Origin: an uncultured Muribaculaceae bacterium
Lineage (GTDB): Bacteria; Bacteroidota; Bacteroidia; Bacteroidales; Muribaculaceae
DNA: 33,354 nucleotides
Assembly: GCA_910587075.1 (NCBI GenBank)
Contig: CAJUKE010000031.1
Span: forward strand, 1-33,354
Direction of reading: 5' to 3'
In this document: one piece after another, positions 6,146-15,127 of the stretch
How positions within the stretch are numbered: position 1 is the stretch's first letter
How the letters are laid out: each line of letters opens with the position of its first letter
The notes under the pieces: generated by a model
Told to the model about the DNA's origin: nothing
What the model saw: only the letters and a program-made list of their open reading frames with translations
Database searches by the model: none
Made by a program: the position numbers and the translations under genes

Positions 6146-8248
6146 TCAGTCATTCAAAGCAGTATGGTACGCGGCGAGTTGCGCTCGGTCGCGGGCCTCG
6201 AAATCGATGCCCTTAGCTGCGGCGGCATACCGCGCATAGTCCGATGACAGCTCGTCGATAGCCCGCTGGAGATCGTCAGGCGAATCGTGGCGGAAAGTCA
6301 CTCCCGCGCCCGTATTCAATACCATATCGGGGCCCGACCCTATCACATCACTCACAATACACGGGAGCCCTCGATACAACGCTTCCTCTACTACCAAACC
6401 CCACGGTTCGGATAGTGACGGGAGAATAAACACGTCGTGACTCTCATACACATCAGAAAGCTTGTCATTTTCGATAAACCCGGTAAAGCGGATATTTTCG
6501 GTAGCTCGTTGTTTAAGCGCCGCTTCAAGCTCCCCTCCGCCGACAATAGTCAGCGGCAGGCCGTTACGGCGGAAACATTCAACAAGTACTTCAAGATTCT
6601 TGACAGCGGTCAGACGGCCAACATAAAGGAATCTTAGTGGCGAGGCGGCCTCGTGATAGCGCACGCCCTCCTTCCGGAAAATACCTACGGACCCGGTTGT
6701 GAACATATCACCTTTAAGTCCGAGTTTGCGCAGCAATCGGCCGTGGGGCGCTCCGCTCGGGAAGCCGCCCGACATCCGCCCGACAATACGGCGCTTCAGC
6801 CATCCGCGAAGACCGTCGGTTCGCACTTCGAAATCCGATGATTCGCACACCACTAAGTTCCTATCGCGGGGCGACATAAAGGCGTACAGGTTGTATTCCG
6901 GGAAACACCACCCCGAAAACAACACCTTCTTGTAACGGATGGAGCGCATAAGCCGGCGTAAGGCGAGGAATGTTTTCAGCTTGTCGCGGTCTTGGTAGCG
7001 CCCTTCAGAAATAAACACCCAGTCGAACCCCCAACGGGCACGGTCATCCTCCTTCAGCACGTTATTGACGGCCTCAGCGCCGTAGCCCAACAGCACCAGG
7101 AGTATCTTTCTCCCTTCCGCCGCAAGACGGCGACACAGCTCCAGCTTATAGAAACTCGGAGTATTGGTCAGGAAAACAAAGTCGTAAGGTTGTTCGATAT
7201 TTTCCATAGTTTTTTTCCACACATCCGTTGAGAACCGACGGCGCACCTCATCTGATTGGTTTGTGTATCGGGCGAGCTCCACTTCCGGTAGCGCCGCTAT
7301 GCGCTTGATTTCCTCCGCCATCCCGTCAATGGTAGAAGGAATCACGAAATAATTAATACCCTCAATCTGCGGATAAGCTATCGTAGACACAATAGCCCTG
7401 TTGTGCAGAAGCGCCTCGATGATTTTGGAAGGGAAATTGCAGCGGTTCTCAAGGAACTCCGGATCGCGGGTCGAGAGGAGGAATGTCGATTCGTGGAGCA
7501 ATCTCAGATATTCATCTGACGACACCTTCCCATGGAAGTGTACGTTAGGGTATCGCGCGGCCATCGCCGCGAGCCGCTCCGGCTCAGTGGTAATCCCGGT
7601 TATGTGGAGCGTTGCCGAGGGAACTTTCCCAAATGCCTCAATCACTTTGGATACCTGTGAGATATTTTCGCCAAGCACCCCCGAGAGCAGAAACACCGGG
7701 GAGGGATGCGCCACCGCGGGCCGTGCCGTATCAGCCGGAGGCACAACCCCGGGCAGACAGTGGAAGTTTTGCTTGGCGATACGCTCATATGTTGTGAGGC
7801 CTATACGTCCGGCCGAGGAGTTATAAGCGCGCATTATGCGTTTTTCGTCAGGCTGTCCCGGTGTGAAATCAAGCACGATCGGGTATATGGCGACCGATGG
7901 TTTGAACCACCCCAGCATCTTCACAAGGAAATAGTTGAGATTGGTGATATTATAAAGCCACAGCTCACTCCCGCGGGGCACCCGATTCAGCATAGCGACC
8001 TGCTCCACGAGCGGACCGAGAGCCCTCAGACGCCCCGGCAGCAGCCTCAACCGCGAAGCCATCGACGTGAAAAGACCGCACGACGCCCCCTTAGCCTCCT
8101 CATAGCCCACCATCGGCGGCAGTATAGAGTATGCGGCGTCAAACATACCGCCGCGCAGCAGATTGCATGAGAAATGGCTCGCCGCAATGCTGACCCCCTC
8201 GGGAATCTCGCGGCTGTCAGGCGCCATATGTCCTAAAAATATCCGCAT
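6146..8248 (-). CDS. Double GT4 glycosyltransferase: two GT-B enzymes fused (700 aa)
   Basis: The true start is the ATG at 8248 (MRIFLGHMAPDSREIPEGVS), two bases after the flippase stop; the longer open frame upstream only overlaps the flippase. The product holds two complete glycosyltransferase modules. Module 1 (about 1-350) carries VFLLSGVLGENISQ and ends in a GT4 donor site in which FLENRCNFPSKIIEALLHNR (around 266-281) stands where the EX7E motif normally lies. Module 2 (about 354-700) begins YDFVFLTNTPSFYKLELCRR, a fresh N-terminal Rossmann strand, and has FLYVGRLTAVKNLEVL and a standard EX7E motif at E614/E622 (EPWGLVVEEALYRGLP). It could add two successive sugars. No frameshift or internal start is needed to explain it. 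Confidence 0.85.
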   Translation of the reverse strand: MRIFLGHMAPDSREIPEGVSIAASHFSCNLLRGGMFDAAYSILPPMVGYEEAKGASCGLFTSMASRLRLLPGRLRALGPLVEQVAMLNRVPRGSELWLYNITNLNYFLVKMLGWFKPSVAIYPIVLDFTPGQPDEKRIMRAYNSSAGRIGLTTYERIAKQNFHCLPGVVPPADTARPAVAHPSPVFLLSGVLGENISQVSKVIEAFGKVPSATLHITGITTEPERLAAMAARYPNVHFHGKVSSDEYLRLLHESTFLLSTRDPEFLENRCNFPSKIIEALLHNRAIVSTIAYPQIEGINYFVIPSTIDGMAEEIKRIAALPEVELARYTNQSDEVRRRFSTDVWKKTMENIEQPYDFVFLTNTPSFYKLELCRRLAAEGRKILLVLLGYGAEAVNNVLKEDDRARWGFDWVFISEGRYQDRDKLKTFLALRRLMRSIRYKKVLFSGWCFPEYNLYAFMSPRDRNLVVCESSDFEVRTDGLRGWLKRRIVGRMSGGFPSGAPHGRLLRKLGLKGDMFTTGSVGIFRKEGVRYHEAASPLRFLYVGRLTAVKNLEVLVECFRRNGLPLTIVGGGELEAALKQRATENIRFTGFIENDKLSDVYESHDVFILPSLSEPWGLVVEEALYRGLPCIVSDVIGSGPDMVLNTGAGVTFRHDSPDDLQRAIDELSSDYARYAAAAKGIDFEARDRAQLAAYHTALND

Positions 8249-8250
8249 AA

Positions 8251-9690
8251 TTATTTGAGAACGAGAGACACGAGGTCGCGCAGGTCGCGCGAGCGAAACG
8301 CAAGGGCCAGCCCGAAGTAAACAATTATTCCCGCTATCACTCCGAGAAGCACCCGCACGGCGTTGTCGTCCGTAGGGAGCACCCACAGCAAACCGGCAAT
8401 GGCTCCATACATCGCGGCGGAAAACAACAGACTGGGAAGAACGGCCTGGAACTGTGTCCTCAGCCCCAGCCCGATACGTCTGCCCGCACCCATAATTGCG
8501 ATAATGAGTCCGACAACAGCGGTAACCACCAGTCCGCAGCACACAGCCGACAGCCCGAACGGAATCATAACCGCGAGCGACAATATGCCGATTCCTTTGG
8601 CTACTAACTGCAAGCGAAGATACCGACGCGAGTCACCCATAACGCTTAAAACCATCAAGTTGACAGTAATCAAAGGAAGAAGCATCATTGAAAGCGACAA
8701 TGTACGCAACAGATTAGCTGAATATAACCATTTAGGGCCGAGTAACAATCCAACAAACGGTTCGGCAATCGCCGACAAACCGGCCATAAGAGGGAATACG
8801 ATAAATGCTGAATATCGAATCTGCTTGGTAAAGGCCCCGACCAGCTTTTCAGGAAAATCCCGCAAAGAGCATAACGCCGGAAAAGTTGCCCTCGTGATAA
8901 TACTGGTAACATTCACGGATGCGAATTTCCCCAACTGATCAGCACGGGTATAAAAGCCAAGGCTGAATGCCGAAAACACTTTGCCGATGACCATAACATA
9001 GATATTGTTATACAATGACTCGACAATATCACTTACCATTATTCTTGAGCCAAACCCAAACAACCGATGGAAAGATGATACGGAAAAACCTGCTTTCGGT
9101 CTCCAAGGAGACAATATCCAATAAAAAACACCTGTGACAAATTGCTGCGTTAATTGCAAGCCCACTAACGACCATACGCCATATCCCATATACGCCATCC
9201 AAACACCGACAACTCCGGCGCTTACAGCTCCGGCTAAAGTGGTTTTTGCCTGTGTTTTGAAATCAATCTTTGATGACATAAGCGCGCTATGGATTACCCA
9301 AGATGAAATAAACACCACACTCAGGCCCAACACGCGCAATAAAGGAGTTAGACGTGGCTCGCCATAAAATTCAGAAATTAACGGAGCGGATAAATAAAGC
9401 ACGCCATACATTAGCGCACCAGCGAATAGGTTGAAAATAAAAGCAGTAGACAAATCCTCGTCGGAATGATCAGGCAATCGTATGATCGCTTGGGCAAAGC
9501 CCCCATCAACGAGCAACTGCCCGACCATAATGAATATGGTCAACATACCGACTAAGCCATAATCTGTTGGAGACAGTATGCGGGCCATCAGCACCAAAGT
9601 AGCGAACTGCACACCCTGAGCCGACAACTTCTCTATGGCGCTCCACGTAGCGCCAATTACCGTCCGCCTTGTGTCAATTGTTTGTTTCAA
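8251..9690 (-). CDS. WzxC/TuaB-type polysaccharide flippase (distal module)
   Basis: This 479-residue protein of the MOP exporter superfamily has about 12-14 hydrophobic segments. It begins KQTIDTRRTVIGATWSAIEK followed by LVLMARILSPTDYGLVGMLT, the characteristic first two helices of WzxC-like flippases. The start is a TTG at 9690 overlapping the TGA of the previous gene; the next in-frame ATG lies inside the first helix and would cut it, so TTG with translational coupling is more likely. It would move undecaprenyl-linked repeat units across the inner membrane. A second flippase of a different subfamily is at 17180-18733. Base composition becomes clearly GC-richer from this gene onward toward the operon end. 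Confidence 0.88.
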   Translation of the reverse strand: MKQTIDTRRTVIGATWSAIEKLSAQGVQFATLVLMARILSPTDYGLVGMLTIFIMVGQLLVDGGFAQAIIRLPDHSDEDLSTAFIFNLFAGALMYGVLYLSAPLISEFYGEPRLTPLLRVLGLSVVFISSWVIHSALMSSKIDFKTQAKTTLAGAVSAGVVGVWMAYMGYGVWSLVGLQLTQQFVTGVFYWILSPWRPKAGFSVSSFHRLFGFGSRIMVSDIVESLYNNIYVMVIGKVFSAFSLGFYTRADQLGKFASVNVTSIITRATFPALCSLRDFPEKLVGAFTKQIRYSAFIVFPLMAGLSAIAEPFVGLLLGPKWLYSANLLRTLSLSMMLLPLITVNLMVLSVMGDSRRYLRLQLVAKGIGILSLAVMIPFGLSAVCCGLVVTAVVGLIIAIMGAGRRIGLGLRTQFQAVLPSLLFSAAMYGAIAGLLWVLPTDDNAVRVLLGVIAGIIVYFGLALAFRSRDLRDLVSLVLK

Positions 9691-10508
9691 TTAATTGCCT
9701 TGGTAGCAATATCAATAAAAAACATTCGCAATCTCCGATATGGTCGCACCACAAAATCCTTGAATATCGATAACCATACTTTATCAGGAATAGCTGGCTT
9801 ACGGATTTGTGAATCCGAGATACGGGAATTAAAGACGGCCTGGCCGGATGCTTTTAATGATTCTGAGAAATTGGGAACAACCAATACTCGTCCATTTTTA
9901 GAACGAGTATATACAACTCCACTTAAAACAGCTTGGTCATGTCTATGTTCCACGAACTTAGGGCTTTCCATAGACCTTTTATCTTGTGAAACATCTACGA
10001 CAATCTCTGGATGAATCAACATATCTTCCATCCATCTGTTCACCAAGCACAAACCGTTTTTTCGCACGATAAAGAAATTGCTGATAATTTGATACTTCCC
10101 CCCCCTAAGTCCATTCAAATTATAATATTCCATCATAGCCCGACTAGACCATCTCTCAAGGGTTCCCCCGTTATAATAGAAAATCGCATCATACTTAGAC
10201 ACCTCATCGAACAACTTCAACCATTGGGGATGCTTAAAAATTGTATTTCCGCAATCGGAATATACTATAATATCGTCATCATCAGCTCGTTCTAATGCCT
10301 GTAAAACGACCCACGGTTTCCACAACCAATATCCACCGCCTCTCTCAAACTTCATCAATTCGTGGCTTCGTATATCCTCAGGCAAGTCGGTATCCTTATA
10401 CACCATTATTTCGTCAAACACGCCTGCGGACTCAGCTTCAAGCCTTATCCTATCTAAAGAACGATAATAAACCGCATTACCATAAGTGACAAATATAACC
10501 TTACCCAT
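9687..10508 (-). CDS. GT-A-like glycosyltransferase of the GYWLWKP type (273 aa)
   Basis: The protein begins MGKVIFVTYGNAVYYRSLDR. It has GGGYWLWKPWVVLQAL at about 57-72, then DDDIIVYSDCGNTIF at 77-91, where SDCG takes the place of the metal-binding DxD, and HRHDQAVLSGVVY at about 188-200. These motifs in this order mark a group of uncharacterised bacterial glycosyltransferases found in capsule clusters (the [GY]-W-[LR]-WKP pattern, D-x-G, then a late H/DQ motif). There is no membrane segment. It is preceded by 15 bases of spacer, and its stop overlaps the TTG start of the WzxC-type flippase. The sugar is unknown. Confidence 0.72.
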   Translation of the reverse strand: MGKVIFVTYGNAVYYRSLDRIRLEAESAGVFDEIMVYKDTDLPEDIRSHELMKFERGGGYWLWKPWVVLQALERADDDDIIVYSDCGNTIFKHPQWLKLFDEVSKYDAIFYYNGGTLERWSSRAMMEYYNLNGLRGGKYQIISNFFIVRKNGLCLVNRWMEDMLIHPEIVVDVSQDKRSMESPKFVEHRHDQAVLSGVVYTRSKNGRVLVVPNFSESLKASGQAVFNSRISDSQIRKPAIPDKVWLSIFKDFVVRPYRRLRMFFIDIATKAIN

Positions 10509-10523
10509 ATCTGCTGGACACTT

Positions 10524-11342
10524 TTAATCGATTAATAATGAGGCAAAATTATCTGGAATTACTTTTGAATCGCCAACAACTGATTCGAGAACATTGCCGG
10601 AAAATACAGAAGGGAAATGGCGCCGATTGAAAATAATCGGCACATTACCAAGAAAGGCGCCCCAGGCCGAAAAAGTGGAGTCTGAGGCGATTAGCAATTT
10701 GCATTTCGATATAGCCCATATATCAGCGAGCGCATTTCCATAAAACTTTCTTTCAACGCCAGGAATCGCCATTAGTTCAGCCAACTCATCGTCTGTGCCA
10801 TCAGAAAAAATAATGATTCTTTGGCCCGGATTAAGCCGCTTTATAGATTGCATGATACCAACATACCAAGACAACGGTATTCTCAGTGATGGCACATAAT
10901 CGCCCAAACGCACATGCACCGCTACACAATCCCGTAAATACCTATCATCAACCGACGCTATCATCGCTGGATTTACAATCGTTTCAAAATATTGACGTAC
11001 AAGCGGCTGATTCTTGTTTAACTCCCCGAAATAACTACCCAGCGTATCAAAAGTTCTGCATTGCCTTCCGCCTGTTAGTTTGAACTTAGCCAAAAGAAAT
11101 AACTTCTTAAAGCCTGAAACGCCATAGCATCTAAAGAGGTTGGCGTAATTTCGCTTATCCCTCTCTCTTCTCAAATATGGTCCGATGCTAAATTTCAGCC
11201 ATGAAGGTGATATGAATTTTCCGCCTTCTTTTTGACAAGCGACCCAGGCATGTGCCGCCATAAACATACAGTTCGCGAGTCCTGGACCACCGATTCGCAG
11301 AACACCTAAATCCGTCTTCGACAATTTTGGATAATAGTACAT
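10524..11342 (-). CDS. GT11-like (alpha-1,2-fucosyltransferase family) glycosyltransferase
   Basis: The 272-residue product shows the order of motifs seen in GT11 enzymes: a glycine-rich N-terminal loop GGPGLANCMFMAAHAW (18-33), corresponding to the usual GG-GNQ(L/M)FQYA; the HxRxGDY motif as HVRLGDY at 143-149 (GDP-fucose binding in the family); FYGNALADIWAISKCKLLIA; and DSTFSAWGAFLG (221-232), matching the SSFSWW-A motif. The first loop is degenerate (N-Q replaced by A-N), so activity with GDP-fucose is not certain. It lies between the proximal polymerase and the GYWLWKP transferase with short spacers. Confidence 0.75.
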   Translation of the reverse strand: MYYYPKLSKTDLGVLRIGGPGLANCMFMAAHAWVACQKEGGKFISPSWLKFSIGPYLRRERDKRNYANLFRCYGVSGFKKLFLLAKFKLTGGRQCRTFDTLGSYFGELNKNQPLVRQYFETIVNPAMIASVDDRYLRDCVAVHVRLGDYVPSLRIPLSWYVGIMQSIKRLNPGQRIIIFSDGTDDELAELMAIPGVERKFYGNALADIWAISKCKLLIASDSTFSAWGAFLGNVPIIFNRRHFPSVFSGNVLESVVGDSKVIPDNFASLLID

Positions 11343-11360
11343 TCTTGTTCGATTTATGTA

Positions 11361-12635
11361 TTACCGACTACTACTTAGTTTTAATGTCTTCTTTCCGAAG
11401 AGCAATGGTCCAAAAATTGCAAATAATATGACCAATTCAATAGTTGGAATATTGCCTACTACGGAATTGTCTAAGATTGATTCATAGAATATCTTTAACA
11501 CTACGACTAAACAGAAAAACTTATTCAATGTCATTTTATTCAAGCATCCAAATGCTACAGACTCACAAATAAAACAAATTAAGAACCAGACGAATAGGCT
11601 TTCATAGTATCCGAAATCAATATATAAAAAGACTATTATAGAATTAATAATAGAGCTCATATTTGTCTTTTGTGCCAGGTGTCTACGGAATTTTAAATAT
11701 GGAATAGATACTCCTCGTTGAAAAGTCGATAAAATATTATTGTTTATATCTCGTCGATATCCTCCGTAATACTTCATACAATATTCTGAACACAGCATAC
11801 CCTCAGTCACATAGGAAAATTTATCATAAAATTGTCCATCATCGTTCTTTTCTGCCTGTCTTAATTCTCCCAAAACAGCTATACTTAAAATCAGGCAGGA
11901 TAAAATTGCTCCAACCTTCTTAAAATCCCTTTTTGGAATTAAGGAACGACGTTTTGAAAGACATGCACCAATAAGGTAAGAACCAAAATAATACAATATG
12001 ATATATAGAATCCATAATCGCCCCCCTGTAGACATCAAAACTGGCACGAAACATATCAAGGTAACAGCCATTTCCTTATAGTTTATCTTATACGCACCAT
12101 GCTTTAAGCCTACAATACATACATAAAAATTAGACAACAATAATATATAATTCGAGATTCTGAATATAAGACCATATATTCCGTTCAAATTTTTCATAGT
12201 TGCCTCAGCATTAACCCGATAATCCCCCATATCGTTCCATCCAAAAATTGATAAGAATATGATAATTCTTATAATCCCCATGCAAAAATTGACATACATT
12301 ATCGGCCGATACTTATGTATTATTGCAGATAGCAAACTTTCATTCAGATTTGAAGAGAATCCAAATCTTCTTTTATGAAAAAAGAAATTGCTAAACGAAA
12401 AGCCAAGTATTGACATAATAGTGAAATATAGAATGTAATCATTCATCCAGACAAACACGTAACGCTTGTACAGAGCCATACTTGTCCAGTATCCACTGAT
12501 AATCAAACTTATAAAAACGCATGCTATTCCCCATAGCACACAAAATATTGAAGACGGCAATATCAATCTTCTTATTTTGAAGGAAATCACCGCGTATGTT
12601 AGTAAGCCTAATCCTGATAAAAGAAAATTATCCAT
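11361..12635 (-). CDS. Wzy-type oligosaccharide repeat-unit polymerase (proximal module)
   Basis: The ATG at 12635 (MDNFLLSGLGLLTYAVISFK) was preferred; a TTG at 12647 directly after the previous gene is possible. This 424-residue protein has about 10-12 hydrophobic segments, a short loop VLMSTGGRLWILYI typical of Wzy polymerases (the GR.. motif), and a central soluble loop around 255-320 with many charged and Tyr residues. Gene and protein are extremely AT/Ile/Phe/Tyr-rich, as usual for Wzy. It probably polymerises the repeat unit made by the proximal glycosyltransferases in the periplasm. It shares no recognisable motif with the ligase-like protein at 4950-6140. Confidence 0.8.
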   Translation of the reverse strand: MDNFLLSGLGLLTYAVISFKIRRLILPSSIFCVLWGIACVFISLIISGYWTSMALYKRYVFVWMNDYILYFTIMSILGFSFSNFFFHKRRFGFSSNLNESLLSAIIHKYRPIMYVNFCMGIIRIIIFLSIFGWNDMGDYRVNAEATMKNLNGIYGLIFRISNYILLLSNFYVCIVGLKHGAYKINYKEMAVTLICFVPVLMSTGGRLWILYIILYYFGSYLIGACLSKRRSLIPKRDFKKVGAILSCLILSIAVLGELRQAEKNDDGQFYDKFSYVTEGMLCSEYCMKYYGGYRRDINNNILSTFQRGVSIPYLKFRRHLAQKTNMSSIINSIIVFLYIDFGYYESLFVWFLICFICESVAFGCLNKMTLNKFFCLVVVLKIFYESILDNSVVGNIPTIELVILFAIFGPLLFGKKTLKLSSSR

Positions 12636-12647
12636 GTGGAATCCCAA

Positions 12648-13913
12648 TTACAACCTTTCAGAATTGATAGCTTCATATATTTCCTTAAGCCGTTGAGAAT
12701 TCGCGTTCTTATCATGGCGACTCAGCGCAACGGTCCTTTCGCGCACGCTCAACTCAGAATAGTCTTTTTGTTCAAATAATCGTAACACAATCTGTGACAG
12801 CATTTCGTACTCCTCATATCGATACATAAAACCAGTCACTCCTTCTTTAATCAGCGAAGGCACTCCACCGACATAAGCAGCTACTGTAGGCACACCGAGT
12901 ATTTGGGCTTCGCATAAGCTGTTAGGTGAATTCTCTATCGCCGATGGAAGCACATAAACGTTTGATTTCAGAAAAGCCTCCTTCATTTCATTCTCGGATA
13001 GAGATCCCAAAAACTCAACGTTATTCTCTACATTAAGTTTCTTCACTAACCGTTTCAAGTACAAATGGTAACCTTGCCGACGCAAAATGGAATTGAGGTC
13101 ATTGCTCATCACATTGCTACCGCAAAAGCGGACAACTGTGTCAGGATATCTGCTAAGTATCGAAGGTAAAGCCAGCAGCACTTTGTGAGCCCCCTTCAAA
13201 GGTGAACTGCTATTACTTACAAAAATTGAGTGAGGTATGCACGCTTCATACGACCATATCGGCTTCTCGTAAAAAGAATCCCTCAAAGTCTCATTCATAA
13301 AATGATAATGAATGTTCGGGTTATATGTTTTTGCATGATCCTTGTCCCACTCAGTTCGTCCAATTATATGCCGAATTGAAGTTATACATATGCGTTCACA
13401 TTTGGATCGCCGTCTAAACGACCTTTTCGCGTTTAGTATAAAGGTCCCTCTCACAAAGTCCAACGGAGTCACATTCTTCAATTTATCAACCAGCGGAATC
13501 CCGCCGTCAGCATAACGCTCTATAGCCCCCGCCAAACCTTGGATATTTGCCACCATAGGAATTCCAAATTGATTTGCTTCACAGATTGCAGCAGCAAGAG
13601 AATGCTCTGTTCCATGAATATGTATAATGTCGGGATTGAATTCCTTTATCGCTGACACGCATGCCGCTACTTGGGATTTAGATATTTTAGAGATACTGTC
13701 GCAAGGAATCATATAATACGTTATCCCGTCGACTATATATTTCCTAAACGAACCTTTAAGAGAAAATACCAAAACGCCAAGTTCAAGATTCGGCATTACC
13801 TCAAGCGCAGATATAGCCGAAGCATACAACCAACCACAATGAGATGGAGGCTCATTACCTAAAAACCTCGATAAAGGAGGAAACTCTACCAATGATGTCC
13901 AAAGAACCTTCAT
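12648..13913 (-). CDS. Family 4 glycosyltransferase (GT-B)
   Basis: A 421-residue GT4 enzyme. The N-terminal half shows MKVLWTSLVEFPPLS, NPDIIHIHGTEHSLAAAI (94-111) and a long insert around 140-200. The C-terminal half shows FVSNSSSPLKGAHKVLLALP (231-250), VEFLGSLSENEM, and the EX7E motif at E327/E335 (ENSPNSLCEAQILGVPTVAA), followed by the usual GG-P-LI...G loop. Its start codon overlaps the stop of the preceding glycosyltransferase gene (ATGA), so the two are translationally coupled. It is predicted to act at the cytoplasmic face during repeat-unit assembly. The sugar is unknown. Confidence 0.9.
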   Translation of the reverse strand: MKVLWTSLVEFPPLSRFLGNEPPSHCGWLYASAISALEVMPNLELGVLVFSLKGSFRKYIVDGITYYMIPCDSISKISKSQVAACVSAIKEFNPDIIHIHGTEHSLAAAICEANQFGIPMVANIQGLAGAIERYADGGIPLVDKLKNVTPLDFVRGTFILNAKRSFRRRSKCERICITSIRHIIGRTEWDKDHAKTYNPNIHYHFMNETLRDSFYEKPIWSYEACIPHSIFVSNSSSPLKGAHKVLLALPSILSRYPDTVVRFCGSNVMSNDLNSILRRQGYHLYLKRLVKKLNVENNVEFLGSLSENEMKEAFLKSNVYVLPSAIENSPNSLCEAQILGVPTVAAYVGGVPSLIKEGVTGFMYRYEEYEMLSQIVLRLFEQKDYSELSVRERTVALSRHDKNANSQRLKEIYEAINSERL

Positions 13914-15085
13914 AGTGTTTTAAGCATATTTAACCATTCCGAAACAATCTTATCGGGATTAAACCGACTGCATGAATTAAGTGCGTTTACTGCCAAATTA
14001 TCACGCATCTCATCGTTGCGCATAAGCACTTGTAAAGCTGACACGTATCCATAAACATCTTTTTCTTTAACTATAATTCCGTCTTCCCTATCAGTCACTA
14101 TTTCCTTTAAAGCCGCATAAGAATCAAACGCTATTGGCACAACTCCATTCTGCATAGCTTCAGTCAGCATCAGCCCCCAACCTTCAACCGCAGAGGTGCA
14201 CAGATAAATCGAAGCATCCTTATAAAAAGGTTCTGACGGATGACTTCCATAAAAAACGACATTTTTCAAACCATTTCGATATGCGGCTTTTTTTATCAAA
14301 CGTTCATCCGGTCCTGAACCAACAATACCCAACTCCCAATCAGCCAATTCCGGACATTTTTCAATATCTCTCCAGATATTCAATGCTAAAGAAATTCTTT
14401 TCTCTGTATCATTAAGGCGCGCAACTATCAAGGCTTTCTTCTTCTTTTTCTTCAAGATAGAAGGGAGCTCTATTTTTCTAAAAGATAGGGGATTGTTTAT
14501 AACATGGCACTTGGTTAGATTTCCGATACCAATGACATTTTCCAGTGTTAAGACATCTCCTTTAGACAACATTACACATCTGTCGCAAACCGAATAAATA
14601 TTCCCATACATTACACGGACCCCTCTAAGCACCCGCAATTTCCATAAAGGATATAATAACAGACGTAAGCTATTTGCTATAAAACCAGACAAACTAACCG
14701 TTTGCTTAATCTTTCTAATCAAAAAAGAGGGTGTTAAAGTTATATCATACAAATTTGGTGTTTGATGATAAACTGGCATATACTTCACACCATAGGGTTT
14801 CAGTTGCTTTATTATCTCAAACAGTCCAGCTGAGGTCACTGCCTGCTGATCGATAATCACTTCTATACCTCTATTGATTATAGCTTGAACGATTTGTTCC
14901 TTATCAATTATGGATTCGTTACCTTCTTGGTCAACCAATGCGAAGTCCTGACCGCACTCATACATATACTGACATATAAAACCTCTCGCCGTCAACGATT
15001 TAATCAACCAATCTGTAACACGATGAACCCCACCTCGTGTAGGGCATAAGGGCTCGATATTGTAAAATAGGATTTTATTAACCAT
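13910..15085 (-). CDS. Family 4 glycosyltransferase, paralogue of the next gene upstream
   Basis: A 391-residue GT4 enzyme starting MVNKILFYNIEPLCPTRGGV with the family's N-terminal GG loop. The C-terminal half has ALIVARLNDTEKRISLAL (218-235), GIVGSGPDERL, and the EX7E motif at E301/E309 (EGWGLMLTEAMQNGVVPIAF). A run of six lysines (212-217) links the two halves. The C-terminal 170 residues align closely with the protein at 15128-16315 (VARL..KR.SLAL.IWR, WGL.LTEA...GVVP.AFDSY), pointing to gene duplication with divergence of the acceptor-binding N-terminal half. The two genes are 42 bases apart. Confidence 0.9.
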   Translation of the reverse strand: MVNKILFYNIEPLCPTRGGVHRVTDWLIKSLTARGFICQYMYECGQDFALVDQEGNESIIDKEQIVQAIINRGIEVIIDQQAVTSAGLFEIIKQLKPYGVKYMPVYHQTPNLYDITLTPSFLIRKIKQTVSLSGFIANSLRLLLYPLWKLRVLRGVRVMYGNIYSVCDRCVMLSKGDVLTLENVIGIGNLTKCHVINNPLSFRKIELPSILKKKKKKALIVARLNDTEKRISLALNIWRDIEKCPELADWELGIVGSGPDERLIKKAAYRNGLKNVVFYGSHPSEPFYKDASIYLCTSAVEGWGLMLTEAMQNGVVPIAFDSYAALKEIVTDREDGIIVKEKDVYGYVSALQVLMRNDEMRDNLAVNALNSCSRFNPDKIVSEWLNMLKTL

Positions 15086-15127
15086 ATTCTCTAATGCGCA
15101 GTCTACATAATGGGGATATTTATTCAG

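Noticed and set aside
14430..14460. Short A/G-rich tract within a GT4 gene, considered as a phase-variable repeat
   Set aside because: It encodes six lysines with mixed AAG/AAA codons, not a uniform homopolymer or tandem repeat, so slippage is unlikely to be a designed switch.
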